24,902 bases of DNA from Methanobacteriota archaeon (GCA_029977605.1 JAPOKN010000014.1:1-24902), one strand, 5' to 3'. Counted from the stretch's first letter, positions 1 to 9,407 are shown. Made by a program: numbers and translations. The notes: a model not told the origin generated them from the letters alone.

Positions 1-692
1 TAGGAAGCAGTATAGAACATTTTTCTGGCCAAATTTATATACAAGAACTAACGTCAATGATGCCTGCGTTATCAATCGCCGACATCAATGAATCTAAAAA
101 GATAGTTGATTGTTGTGCTGCACCCGGATCAAAAACAACACAAATTGCTGAAATGATGAAAAATGAAGGAGAGATTATAGCAAACGATAACAAACACTCA
201 CGGCTAAAGGCATTGAGAGGTAATTTAGACAGATTGGGAATAGTAAATACAACAGTCACCCTAAGAGATTTTAGATCGTTTCCAAATACTAAAGCTGACA
301 TTTTTCTTGTTGATGCACCGTGCAGTTCGGAAGGAACAATTAGGAAAAAAAATACAATCAAACGAAATATTAAAGATAGAGATTATGAAAGATTTTCAAA
401 AATACAAAAAGGAATACTCAATAGAGCCTGCGAAATGGCCCAGAAAGGAGACCAAATAATCTATTCAACCTGTACTTTTGCCCCAGAAGAAAATGAACAT
501 GTCGTAAATTCAATATTACAAGAGCATTCTATAAAATTAGAGGATATAAATATAAAAAATCTAAAAATGGGAAAGGGAATTAAAAATTGGAAAGATGAAA
601 AATTTGATAGCGAAATAGAAAAATGTAGAAGAATCTGGCCTCACCACAATGACACGGACGGCTTTTTCATAGCGAGGATTGAAAAGTGTTAA
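1..692 (+). CDS. NSUN/RsmB-family RNA cytosine-C5 methyltransferase (5' truncated)
   Basis: This is the C-terminal 229 residues of a SAM-dependent RNA m5C methyltransferase of the NOL1/NOP2/Sun family. The reading frame is open from base 3, before the first ATG at 57, and the extra codons (FSGQIYIQELTSMMPA) match the conserved lead-in to the methyltransferase core, so the gene begins outside the window. Visible motifs are the SAM-binding motif I (DCCAAPGSKTTQIA), the DAPCSSEG motif with the cysteine used to release product, the YSTCTFAPEENE motif with the catalytic cysteine, and a C-terminal DGFFIARIEK strand. Family knowledge says these enzymes methylate C5 of cytosines in rRNA or tRNA; the target here cannot be read from sequence. 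The next gene overlaps or closely follows it and encodes a PUA-like protein often fused to such enzymes, so the two probably act together. Family assignment is very secure. Confidence 0.95.
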   Translation, partial: GSSIEHFSGQIYIQELTSMMPALSIADINESKKIVDCCAAPGSKTTQIAEMMKNEGEIIANDNKHSRLKALRGNLDRLGIVNTTVTLRDFRSFPNTKADIFLVDAPCSSEGTIRKKNTIKRNIKDRDYERFSKIQKGILNRACEMAQKGDQIIYSTCTFAPEENEHVVNSILQEHSIKLEDINIKNLKMGKGIKNWKDEKFDSEIEKCRRIWPHHNDTDGFFIARIEKC

Positions 693-1141
693 TTTTACTA
701 AAAGACAATAAAAGAGAAATGCTAAATGAATACTGTGTAGAAAGATTTGGCATTTCTGAAAATATTTTTGAAAAATACCAATTGTATGAAGGAAGCAAGA
801 ACAAAATATACTTAATCAAAGAATTACCTGAATTAAGATTTATACCTGAAAGCTCTGGATTGTGTATATTTAGATTTGACAAAACCCCAAAACCTACTAC
901 TAATTTTCTTCAATTATTTAGCGCAGATATAACTAAAAATATTTTAGATATAGGTGAAAAAGATTTAATAAATTATTGTAAAGGAAATGATTTGCAAGTG
1001 CAATCTAGCTCTAACAAAATAGAGCCTGGATTTATTGCAATTAGATATAACAATAGTATTGTTGGCTGTGCACATTGGAACAAAATTACTGTAAAAAATC
1101 AATTACCTAAATCTAGAAGATGTAAAATAAACTATTGCTAA
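686..1141 (+). CDS. PUA-like RNA-binding protein, likely partner of the NSUN methyltransferase
   Basis: This is a 140-151 residue protein whose C-terminal segment (PGFIAIRYNNSIVGCAHWNK followed by QLPKSRR) resembles the PUA-like domain found at the C terminus of RsmF/NSUN-type methyltransferases or as a separate archaeal protein encoded beside them. The N-terminal part (YCVERFGISENIFEKYQLYEG) also looks like the lead-in of that family. Two starts are possible. A GTG at 686 overlaps the upstream stop by 7 bp. An ATG at 719 starts directly at the conserved region and leaves a 26-bp gap. Neither has a strong Shine-Dalgarno site, and homology slightly favours 719. Inferred role: RNA recognition for the neighbouring methyltransferase. 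The family match is from memory of motifs and is moderately secure. Confidence 0.72.
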   Translation: MLILLKDNKREMLNEYCVERFGISENIFEKYQLYEGSKNKIYLIKELPELRFIPESSGLCIFRFDKTPKPTTNFLQLFSADITKNILDIGEKDLINYCKGNDLQVQSSSNKIEPGFIAIRYNNSIVGCAHWNKITVKNQLPKSRRCKINYC

Positions 1142-1150
1142 TCAGGCATC

Positions 1151-1162
1151 TAATTTAATTAT
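1151..1162 (+). promoter_or_regulatory. TATA-like element of the topoisomerase VI-B gene
   Basis: The A/T run TAATTTAATTATT is centred about 25 bases upstream of the ATG at 1182, the spacing expected for an archaeal TATA box driving a leaderless transcript. A second T/A-rich element (CTTTATAGG, near 1167-1175) lies too close to the ATG to give that start. The assignment rests on position and composition only. Confidence 0.4.
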
Positions 1163-1181
1163 TGGTCTTTATAGGCTATTA

Positions 1182-3296
1182 ATGGGTCAAATGACCTTTA
1201 ATTTTGAAACTGAAGAAAAAGAGCCTGAAAAAAAACAGGACGTTGAGATTAAAGAAGAGAAGAAAACTGAAAAGAAAGAGGAAACTAATCATAACTCTAA
1301 TGAAATTATAAAAAAGAAAGCTAAAAGCGTAAAAAATAAAAAAACTAAAGCCCACCAAATGGCAAAAGAACAAAGAGACATACCAGTATCTGAGTTTTTT
1401 GAACAAAATAGACATATTTTAGGATTTGATAACCCGACACACTCCCTAATTACTGCTGTTAAAGAAGGCGTAGACAATAGTTTAGATGCATGTGAACAAG
1501 CCGGAATTCTTCCTGATTTAATTATCAAAATTAGAAATCAGGGGAAAGATGAATTAAGTATCTCAATTGAAGACAACGGCCCAGGAATTATAGAAGAAAA
1601 TGTACCTAACGTATTTGGTAGGCTCCTATATGGCTCTAGGTTTGGTAGTGGAAAGCAATCTCGAGGACAGCAAGGTATTGGTATTTCCGCTGCAATAATG
1701 TATGGTCAACTAACAACTGGACGCTCTGCAGTTATTTGCACTAGAATTTCTAAAGATCATTTAGCTACGAAGATAACCATGAAATTAGATACTCGTAATA
1801 ATCGAGGAAATGTTGAAAGAAAAGAAGATTTCATTTGGAAAGATGAATTGCAAGAAGCTAATGAAGATGGAATTTATCCTGAGAAAGATCACGGAACTAA
1901 AGTTTCATTTTCAATTAAAGGTAGATATCGTGAAGCAAGGCCTTCTGTTCTTGAATATATCAAATCAACTTCAATTGTCAACCCACATGCTAAGGTTGTT
2001 TTCATTAATCCTGATGAGAAAGTTTTCACTTTTGATCGTGCAATATCAAAATTACCTAAGTTGCCTACAGAGGGCGTAAAGCCTCATCCGCATGGGGTCG
2101 AGCTTGGCCAAGTAATGAGAATGGCGCAGCACAGCTCTGAACATCAGATGGCAAAATTTCTTCGCAAAGATTTTTCATCTATGGGTACAAAAAGTATAAA
2201 CGATGTTCTTAAAAAATCTAGAATTGCAAACATTGTAAGACCTCAGGATTTAACTCGTATAGAAGCAAAGGCCTTAATTGAATCTTTCAAAAGTACAAGT
2301 ATTCGTACTCCTACTAGTGGCATTTTAGTGCCTATTGGGCCCAAACTAATTAAAATGGGTTTGAAGCAAGTTTTGGAGGAATATAGGCCTGATTTTTACA
2401 CTCTCCCCATTAGCCGTACACCATCGGTTTTCTCTGGAACTCCGTTTTTAATTGAAGTCGGTATGGTTTATGGTGGAAATTTACCTAAAGACCAACCTGT
2501 ACAAATGCTAAGGTTTGCAAATCGAGTGCCACTTCTCTATCAAGCTGGAGGCTGTGCGATAACAAAGGCAGTACAGAGTATAAATTGGAGACTTTACGGC
2601 CTAGATCAAAAGGGTGGAAAGGGGACTCCAAGTGGGCCTGCCATTATCTTAATTCATGTAGCATCAACGAATATACCCTTTACTTCAGAAGCTAAGGAAG
2701 CTATAGCTGATATTTCTGAAATCAAAAAAGAAATTGTTCTGGGATTAAGGAATAACGCAAAGACACTTGCCAGACATTTGAAAAAGCAAAAGAAGAGAGC
2801 TAAGGTAAGTGAAAAATTTGATTTAGTTCAAAAAGTATTGCCTGCAATAGCCGAGAAAACTTCTAGTGTAGTTGGAAAACCTGTTCCAAATTTAGACAAA
2901 GTAGTTGCTGCAATAATGGACGTAGTATGGATTGAAGAAAATATTGATTACAATAAAGAAGGCATTAATATTGAAATTCAGATAACAAACTATAGGTTAA
3001 GATCTGCCAATTTCAAGCTCCGCGCAGAAGTCCCTGGACATCAAATTAAAAATGCTGAACCCAGACCTGGAAAGCGTGTTGGAAACCAGGTAATATGGTC
3101 TGTTGGCCTACCTACTACAGAATCTACAAAGTATAAGTTAAATATACCTGGAGGAACGCGAAGCAGCTTTGAAGGACTTGAATTATGGATTGAAGGAATG
3201 GATTCTACCAATATAATCGGGGCTGAAGCATGGACTGGCGTCTCAGATCCAGGAATAAACGAGGCAATTGAAGCTGAGAAACAAGGCCTTACCTAA
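1182..3296 (+). CDS. top6B: DNA topoisomerase VI subunit B
   Basis: This is the ATPase subunit of the archaeal type IIB topoisomerase, which passes one duplex through another together with the DNA-cleaving A subunit. The GHKL ATP-binding fold is plain: EGVDNSLDACEQAG (residues about 95-108), EDNGPGI (about 130), GRLLYGSRFG, and GQQGIGIS (about 163). A helix-two-turn-helix and transducer domain follow, including the GGKGTPSGPA stretch. The last 110 residues look like the Ig-like C-terminal domain known in some euryarchaeal versions. At 704 aa it is longer than the usual 530-620. Part of the excess is a 55-60 residue N-terminal Lys/Glu-rich tail that is acidic first and basic later. The A subunit usually sits next to B; here the next gene is fibrillarin, whose ATG overlaps the stop by one base (TAATG), so the two are probably cotranslated. 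Confidence 0.97.
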   Translation: MGQMTFNFETEEKEPEKKQDVEIKEEKKTEKKEETNHNSNEIIKKKAKSVKNKKTKAHQMAKEQRDIPVSEFFEQNRHILGFDNPTHSLITAVKEGVDNSLDACEQAGILPDLIIKIRNQGKDELSISIEDNGPGIIEENVPNVFGRLLYGSRFGSGKQSRGQQGIGISAAIMYGQLTTGRSAVICTRISKDHLATKITMKLDTRNNRGNVERKEDFIWKDELQEANEDGIYPEKDHGTKVSFSIKGRYREARPSVLEYIKSTSIVNPHAKVVFINPDEKVFTFDRAISKLPKLPTEGVKPHPHGVELGQVMRMAQHSSEHQMAKFLRKDFSSMGTKSINDVLKKSRIANIVRPQDLTRIEAKALIESFKSTSIRTPTSGILVPIGPKLIKMGLKQVLEEYRPDFYTLPISRTPSVFSGTPFLIEVGMVYGGNLPKDQPVQMLRFANRVPLLYQAGGCAITKAVQSINWRLYGLDQKGGKGTPSGPAIILIHVASTNIPFTSEAKEAIADISEIKKEIVLGLRNNAKTLARHLKKQKKRAKVSEKFDLVQKVLPAIAEKTSSVVGKPVPNLDKVVAAIMDVVWIEENIDYNKEGINIEIQITNYRLRSANFKLRAEVPGHQIKNAEPRPGKRVGNQVIWSVGLPTTESTKYKLNIPGGTRSSFEGLELWIEGMDSTNIIGAEAWTGVSDPGINEAIEAEKQGLT

Positions 3297-3880
3297 TGAA
3301 TCTACCTAATTACCTTAGAAAAAAAAGGGGCTTATTACAAATACGTAAAGATGATGGATGGGATGTTTGGAATCCTTACCATTCAAAACTATCTGCCTAT
3401 CTAGCTGCAGGTGGTAAAAATTGGCCATTTAAGAAAAATAGTAAAATACTGTATTTAGGCTCTGCAGAAGGCAACACTATTAGTTATCTGAGCGAGATAT
3501 GTAAGACAAACAGCATCACTGCAGTTGAAATTTCACCTGTAGCTATGGCTGAACTATTAGTCTTGGCTAAAAAAAAAGATAACATTATTCCGTGCTTATG
3601 TGATGCTCACTTTCCTGAAAAATATAGAATTCAAGCAAATAATCCTGAAATAATTTATCAAGATATAGCACAAAATGATCAAGTGGATATTTTTATTCGA
3701 AATTGTGAATATTTCAAACCAAAACAGGCCTATTTGATGCTTAAAACCCAGTCAATAGCCAAGAGAGATGTTGATATTTTTAAAAATACAGAAAGAAGAT
3801 TAAATGAAATATTTGAAAAAGTGGAAAGTGTCAACATAAATAAGTGGGCTAAAGGACATTCCGCATATTTCATGGAATAA
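3296..3880 (+). CDS. flpA: Fibrillarin-like rRNA/tRNA 2'-O-methyltransferase
   Basis: This is the catalytic subunit of the archaeal box C/D ribonucleoprotein, which 2'-O-methylates rRNA and tRNA at sites chosen by guide RNAs, working with Nop5 and L7Ae. Recognisable elements in 194 aa are the WNPYHSKLSAYLAAG lead-in, the SAM-binding motif I (ILYLGSAEGNTISYLSEI, near residue 52), the acidic strand end AVEISP, the IYQDIAQNDQVDIFIRN stretch that is a fibrillarin signature, and the C-terminal KTQSIAKRDVD/KGHSAYFM region. The length is a little below the usual 210-230 aa because the N-terminal part is short. It is translationally coupled to top6B by a one-base overlap. Its stop codon is followed with no spacer by the CCA end of a convergent tRNA gene. 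Nop5 is not in the window. Confidence 0.96.
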   Translation: MNLPNYLRKKRGLLQIRKDDGWDVWNPYHSKLSAYLAAGGKNWPFKKNSKILYLGSAEGNTISYLSEICKTNSITAVEISPVAMAELLVLAKKKDNIIPCLCDAHFPEKYRIQANNPEIIYQDIAQNDQVDIFIRNCEYFKPKQAYLMLKTQSIAKRDVDIFKNTERRLNEIFEKVESVNINKWAKGHSAYFME

Positions 3881-3955
3881 TGGAGCCATCGGTGGGAATC
3901 GAACCCACGACCTGCGCATTACCAATGCACCGCTATACCCCTTAGCCACGATGGC
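3881..3955 (-). tRNA. tRNA-Thr (anticodon GGU)
   Basis: Reading the minus strand, a full cloverleaf can be drawn: acceptor GCCATCG/CGATGGC (7 bp), D stem GCTA/TAGC, anticodon stem GTGCA/TGCGC (with one G-T pair), loop TTGGTAA giving anticodon GGT, T stem GTGGG/CCCAC with loop TTCGATT, discriminator T, and an encoded CCA. The length is 75 nt including CCA, with no intron. U73 fits what is known of archaeal threonine tRNAs. The encoded CCA ends exactly against the stop codon of the convergent fibrillarin gene. Confidence 0.96.
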
Positions 3956-4070
3956 TCGAATTTAGACTAAAGGATGTCCTAAAAAGAGTTTATCATAAGC
4001 TACTGTACAAAATCCACCCAAAGATTATTAGCCCCCATGCTAATGTCATGCAAATATTGAAATAAAAAAC

Positions 4071-7000
4071 ATGGTAAAATACATTAAAGATAGAAAAAGT
4101 AAAGGAGAAATACTCAAAAGTTTTGAACCAATAGTAAGGAAATGGTTCAATGAAAGATTTAACGACTTAACTCCTCCTCAGGCAATGGCAGTTCCTCTGA
4201 TTAAAAATAAAGAGAATGTCCTTGTTTCAAGTCCTACTGGATCAGGAAAAACTCTCACAGCTTTTCTAAGTATTCTAAATGATTTCTTCAAAAAATATCG
4301 AGAAGGGAATTTTGAAGAAGGTGTTCATGCGATATATATCTCTCCTTTGAAAGCTCTTGCAAATGATATAGATAGAAATCTTAAACAACCTTTAGAGGAA
4401 ATGATGGCATTGGCTGAAAAACTGGAAATGGACGTTCCAGACATTAAAGTAGCTGTAAGATCCGGAGACACCTCATTAAAGGAAAGAGCAAGGATGGTTA
4501 GAAAGCCTCCTCACATTCTAATAACTACACCTGAAAGTTTAGGACTCTTACTTTCTTCGAAAAAGTTTCGCGACCATTTTAGAAAAACAAGATATATCAT
4601 TTTGGATGAAATACACGATTTAGCAAATAACAAAAGGGGAACTCATCTTTCACTATCAGTTGAAAGACTAGCCGAAATTATAGAAGAGGAACCTGTACGG
4701 ATTGGCCTCTCTGCTACCCAAGCTCCAATTGAAGACATAGCAGGCTTTCTTGGTGGATACGAGAAAAATAAGCCGAGACCCGTGAATATCGTAGATGTTA
4801 AGGAAAGAAAACATTTAGATTTGAAAGTTTTGTGTCCTGTGGATGACTTGACTTTGCACTCTACTGAAATCATTAATAGCAAAATGTACGACATGTTAGT
4901 AGATTTAGTTAAAGATCACAGAACCACTTTAATCTTCACCAATACGAGAGCTGGGACTGAGTCTATTGCTATGCAGCTGAAAGAAAGAGGAATTGAAAAA
5001 TTAGCTGCTCATCACGGATCTTTGTCTAAGGAAATGAGATTTGACGTTGAAACAAAGTTAAAAGCTGGTGAAATGGATGTAGTAATTTCATCAACCAGTT
5101 TAGAATTGGGAATAGATATAGGATATGTTGATTTAGTTGTCCAGATAGGATCACCAAAATCAATAGCAAAAGGATTGCAGCGAATTGGAAGGGCTGGGCA
5201 TGCCTTAAGGGCCATTTCAAAAGGTAGGTTAGTCGTTTTTGATTCTGATGATTTAATTGAATGTGCTGTCTTAGTTAAATCGGCATATGAAGGTCAAATT
5301 GACCGAGTTTCTATACCTGAAAAAGCAACTGATGTTCTTGCTCAATCAATTATTGGAATGTCTCTAGACAAACAATGGCAAACCGATGAAATGTATAAAT
5401 TAATTTCATCTGCTTACCCTTATCGAAACTTAACAAAGAATGAATTTTTAGATGTTCTAGATTTCCTTGGAGGTGATGCTTTAGAAAAGCACGGAGTTTA
5501 CCCTAAAATATGGTATGATAAAAATAAAAAGGAAATCGGAATAAAAAGAGGTTCTAGACAAATTTACAACATGAACATCGGAACTATACCTCAGGAAATT
5601 AACTACGCAGTTGTTTTAGAAGGTAGGGGCATACAATTAGGAAACTTATCAGAGAAATTTGTTGAAAATCTATCCAAAAATGACATTTTTGTACTGGGTG
5701 GAAGGACTTACCAATACATAGAATCAGACAGATCTACTGTAGTAGTAAAAGATGGACTAGGTAGAAAACCTACTGTCCCCTCTTGGTCTGGAGAAATGTT
5801 ACCTCGCTCTTTTGATTTATCTGAATCTGTGGGCAAATTTAGAAATGAACTTGAAGAAAAATTGAAGAATAAAGACAATGATATTGAGGAATGGTTAAAT
5901 GAGGTTTACAAATTAGATAGAGGAGCTGCAAGAACCGTTATTTCTCATTTAGATGAACAGCGCAAACTTTGCGGATTCATACCTTCCGATACTAACTTAC
6001 TCGTTGAAGGCTACATAGATAACAGAGGACGAAATGGAGCAATATTTCATTTTCCATTTGGAAGAAGAGTTAACGATGCACTTTCAAGGGCTTTTGCATT
6101 TGAACTAGGTAAGGAAATTGGAAGCAGTGTAAGAATTTCTCTAAGTGATGACGCATTTTTGCTTACCTTTCCAACTAGATTAGCAATAGAAGGACTTGCT
6201 GAAAGATTAATGCCTAAAAGCTTAGAACCACTTCTAAGAAAAGCCATTACAAATACTGAAATTTTTGCTCAACGATTCCGCCACTGCGCAAATAGATCAT
6301 TTATGGTCTTAAGAAATTATAAGGGAAGAGAAATTTCACTACCAAGACAACAATTGAGAACTTCCCAAGTTCTTGAAGCTATTAATGAAGTCGAAACTTT
6401 CCCAATGCTTGAAGAAGCTTATCGTGAAGTTCTTTTTGATGCATTTGATTTAAAGAACGCACAACTTGTCCTGGATGAAGTTAGAAGTAAAAGACGTAAA
6501 ATTAATTATCGAACCTATTCTCCAATTCCTTCCCCATTAGCGCATGGACTGATTCTTTCAGGTTTAAGCGATATTGTGCTTATGGAAGATAGGTCTGCGT
6601 TGTTGCGGGAACTTCACTCACAAGTCCTTGGAAAAGTTCTAGAAGAAGATGGAGGAGATAAACCTAGATTTGAAAAAGAGCTCATTGACAGTTATTTTAA
6701 TGAAAAAAGGCCGATAATTGGCAATGAGGAAAGTTTACTAGAGGCTATAAAGCAAATTGGTGGATTATATTTATTAGATGACAAAGAAAAATCTGTTTAC
6801 AGGATGTCAGACAGAGCATCCTCAGAAATTCAAGATTTAGCAAAAAGATTAATTGACGATGGATCTGTAGAGTCTGTATGGACTGGAACAAAAGAAACCT
6901 TGTATTCACTGCCTGAACTAGTTCCTTACTATAAAGCCACATATGGTAAAGATGAAAAATTGAGTTCTTCAGCAAAGAAGATGTACTCTAAAATAAAAGT

Positions 7001-9407
7001 GAATACAAAAATAACTAGTAGAAAGATAGCTGATGAATTGCATTCAAATTACTTAGTTTCTAAGAAAGTGGAAACTTTCGCTAAAAGAAATGTTGAAAAG
7101 ACTATAAATTATGAAAAATCATTAGATTGGATTATCAAAAAACATATCGGTTTTGTAGGACCTAGAGCTTCAGAAGAACTAGCTATTGAATTAAATTTGC
7201 CTGAAGAAATAATCAACCAAACACTTTACGAATTGGAAGAACAAGGTATTGTTCAGGGAGGTAACTTTTCTCTTGGAAGAAAAATGCCTCAATACTTATT
7301 GGCTGAAGATGTTATTTATCTTGAAGCTCAATCTCATGGAGGATTAGAGGTTGTTTCTGAAATTACACTACGCGAATACATTGATAAAAAATTATTCCGA
7401 AAATTTGACTCTTTACAGACTTTATTTGAGCAATATACTGATGTTTCATCTCCTAGAATTGTCTTTCACAGATTAAAGAATCCTAATTTAGAGGAATGGT
7501 GGGAATGGAGAGATTCTGATGCAATATTACAGGGGAGGTTCTTCGCAGGAAGACTAAGATATGTACCTGCAAATAAAATTGGAATGTACCAAGCCTTATT
7601 CAGAAGAGAAGTAAAAGGAAAAGTCCAAAATCTAATTGTAGATATGCTCAGAAGAAGTCCACCTATGACAAAAAGTGAGATTGCAAAAGAACTAGAAATA
7701 AAAACTGAAATTATTGATGGAGCTCTAAGGAGCTTAGAAGAGGGTTTAGTCATTCATAGATACAATAGACATCGAAATCCGTGGACTACACACAACAGAT
7801 ATAGATTATTAAGCGAATATGACCCTCCTGAAGATGTAATTAGAAGCTTAATGATTGATGTTTTGAGAAGCTCAGGGCCTTTGACCTTTGCTGAACTTCG
7901 CCGAGAATGTGGATTACCTTTAGATTCAGCTAGAAATATAATTAATCAGCTTCAGGAAGAAGAAATTATCTCTAGAATTATTGTAGTAGGAGCTACGCGA
8001 TTATTTACCTACTGTCTTGCTGAAGAATTAGAAGAAATAAAGAAGACTGAGGAAAAAAATGTAACGCGCGTGATTTCATGGAGGGATCCTATGCTCACAC
8101 ACATTAGAAGAGAAATGTATTCAAGTTATGGAGAGGCTTGGACTAATCCCATTATCAAAGGAGGAATGGTCTCAGGATATCTTGAATCATGGGCCATGTC
8201 AGGGCTACTAGATGTAAGGGAAATTATAATCAATGAAAATGTGTCAATTAGCGAATTTTTAGGAGGGTTAGATGAGTTTTCACAATACCAAGAAAACTTT
8301 CATAGTAATATAATTCGAATTAAAGTATTTGATGGTACGAAAGTACCTGATTTGGATGAAAAAATAATTGAACAGTTTTTAGAATGCGGATATCAAAGAA
8401 TACGAGATTGGCTTGTGAAAGGACCTGTGTTAGATTTATCTTACCAAGAAAGAGACATATCTGGATATCTACTTTGGAGGCAAAGAATACATCCTGAAAG
8501 AAGGTTCCGAAATGCTCACGAAGCGTTTAGAGAAATGGGAGGAATAAGGTCTGAATACGAGCTATCATTAAGAGTGCAAGGAAGATTTTTCCATCCTAAA
8601 GATTACGGAAATGAAATGGAATTGGTGCAAGGAGTAATGATACCTGGATACTCAACTTATTGTAATGTAAGAGATGCAATAGTTTACAGAGATGCAAGAA
8701 ATGAACCACCAAATCCAGATGATAGGAGATTACTTGCTTTAGCGATTGATTCAAAGGGATTGCCGCGTGAAGAACTCTACAGAAGGAGTGGAATGGATCC
8801 CGATTCCTTTAAGCAATCACTAGCAAGGCTTTACCAATCTTTGCATCTTGTTCGAACAACAAGAGGAAATTACAGAACTCTACCTGTTAACAGACTTTAT
8901 GAAGCTGAAAAAGCAAGATTTGTTGTCGTAAAAAGGTTAATTGAATCATTTGGAATTGTCTCAGCTGAAGGCCTAGGGATGCTTCTCAAAGGAGAAATTC
9001 CTATGGCTGAATTGAGAAAAATTCTCTATAAACTCGAAGAAGATGAAGTATTAGTTAAGGGTTTTTTCAAGGAAGGAAGCGAAACACTTTACTGGCTATT
9101 GAAAGATGATATAGACCTTGTAAAAGGCCATTTATTCCAAGGAAGTTTTGTTCTAAATCAGGCAGACAGATTGGCTCACTACCTTAATGAGGAAGTTAAG
9201 CAAAAATTTGGACTCGGGGCATGTAATGTGATTTTTAACTCTACACGCATGACTGGGGCGTTCAAAATGTCAAAAAGGGGGAAAGATGTCATAATTACTG
9301 AATTTGTTGGAACAAATCATGAAAGGCATGTCATAGAAGCTTGGTGTAGACAGTGGAGATTATCTATTGAATGGGAACTAAAGTCTGATGAAAAAGTTGA
9401 AGTCTAA
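4071..9407 (+). CDS. lhr: Very large Lhr-type ATP-dependent helicase
   Basis: This is a superfamily 2 helicase of the Lhr group, 3'-5' translocases linked to DNA repair and recombination. Seen in sequence: Q-like segment (LTPPQAMAVP, residues 33-42), Walker A (SSPTGSGKT, 53-61), DEIH box (about 179-182), SAT (about 214), TNTRAG, and motif VI QRIGRAGH (about 370-377). The Lhr-specific winged-helix and core domain follow (GAIFHFPFGRRVNDALSRA), to about residue 870. The C-terminal half carries several winged-helix-like units (for example MTKSEIAKELEIKTEIIDGA and FAELRRECGLPLDSARNIIN) and ends in a segment like the C-terminal domain of long bacterial Lhr. Archaeal Lhr-core proteins are usually 800-950 aa and E. 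coli Lhr is about 1540 aa, so 1778 aa is exceptional. The stop overlaps the convergent TatD-like gene by 4 bp. Family is certain; the cellular job is inferred. Confidence 0.95.
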   Translation: MVKYIKDRKSKGEILKSFEPIVRKWFNERFNDLTPPQAMAVPLIKNKENVLVSSPTGSGKTLTAFLSILNDFFKKYREGNFEEGVHAIYISPLKALANDIDRNLKQPLEEMMALAEKLEMDVPDIKVAVRSGDTSLKERARMVRKPPHILITTPESLGLLLSSKKFRDHFRKTRYIILDEIHDLANNKRGTHLSLSVERLAEIIEEEPVRIGLSATQAPIEDIAGFLGGYEKNKPRPVNIVDVKERKHLDLKVLCPVDDLTLHSTEIINSKMYDMLVDLVKDHRTTLIFTNTRAGTESIAMQLKERGIEKLAAHHGSLSKEMRFDVETKLKAGEMDVVISSTSLELGIDIGYVDLVVQIGSPKSIAKGLQRIGRAGHALRAISKGRLVVFDSDDLIECAVLVKSAYEGQIDRVSIPEKATDVLAQSIIGMSLDKQWQTDEMYKLISSAYPYRNLTKNEFLDVLDFLGGDALEKHGVYPKIWYDKNKKEIGIKRGSRQIYNMNIGTIPQEINYAVVLEGRGIQLGNLSEKFVENLSKNDIFVLGGRTYQYIESDRSTVVVKDGLGRKPTVPSWSGEMLPRSFDLSESVGKFRNELEEKLKNKDNDIEEWLNEVYKLDRGAARTVISHLDEQRKLCGFIPSDTNLLVEGYIDNRGRNGAIFHFPFGRRVNDALSRAFAFELGKEIGSSVRISLSDDAFLLTFPTRLAIEGLAERLMPKSLEPLLRKAITNTEIFAQRFRHCANRSFMVLRNYKGREISLPRQQLRTSQVLEAINEVETFPMLEEAYREVLFDAFDLKNAQLVLDEVRSKRRKINYRTYSPIPSPLAHGLILSGLSDIVLMEDRSALLRELHSQVLGKVLEEDGGDKPRFEKELIDSYFNEKRPIIGNEESLLEAIKQIGGLYLLDDKEKSVYRMSDRASSEIQDLAKRLIDDGSVESVWTGTKETLYSLPELVPYYKATYGKDEKLSSSAKKMYSKIKVNTKITSRKIADELHSNYLVSKKVETFAKRNVEKTINYEKSLDWIIKKHIGFVGPRASEELAIELNLPEEIINQTLYELEEQGIVQGGNFSLGRKMPQYLLAEDVIYLEAQSHGGLEVVSEITLREYIDKKLFRKFDSLQTLFEQYTDVSSPRIVFHRLKNPNLEEWWEWRDSDAILQGRFFAGRLRYVPANKIGMYQALFRREVKGKVQNLIVDMLRRSPPMTKSEIAKELEIKTEIIDGALRSLEEGLVIHRYNRHRNPWTTHNRYRLLSEYDPPEDVIRSLMIDVLRSSGPLTFAELRRECGLPLDSARNIINQLQEEEIISRIIVVGATRLFTYCLAEELEEIKKTEEKNVTRVISWRDPMLTHIRREMYSSYGEAWTNPIIKGGMVSGYLESWAMSGLLDVREIIINENVSISEFLGGLDEFSQYQENFHSNIIRIKVFDGTKVPDLDEKIIEQFLECGYQRIRDWLVKGPVLDLSYQERDISGYLLWRQRIHPERRFRNAHEAFREMGGIRSEYELSLRVQGRFFHPKDYGNEMELVQGVMIPGYSTYCNVRDAIVYRDARNEPPNPDDRRLLALAIDSKGLPREELYRRSGMDPDSFKQSLARLYQSLHLVRTTRGNYRTLPVNRLYEAEKARFVVVKRLIESFGIVSAEGLGMLLKGEIPMAELRKILYKLEEDEVLVKGFFKEGSETLYWLLKDDIDLVKGHLFQGSFVLNQADRLAHYLNEEVKQKFGLGACNVIFNSTRMTGAFKMSKRGKDVIITEFVGTNHERHVIEAWCRQWRLSIEWELKSDEKVEV

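Noticed and set aside
1179..1415. Phe-rich minus-strand open frame opposite the top6B N terminus
   Set aside because: It is the complement of the Lys/Glu-rich coding tail and has no start signal or family resemblance.
3956..4070. Possible small gene or RNA between tRNA-Thr and the Lhr gene
   Set aside because: No open frame with a start signal or stable fold was seen; it most likely holds two divergent promoters.
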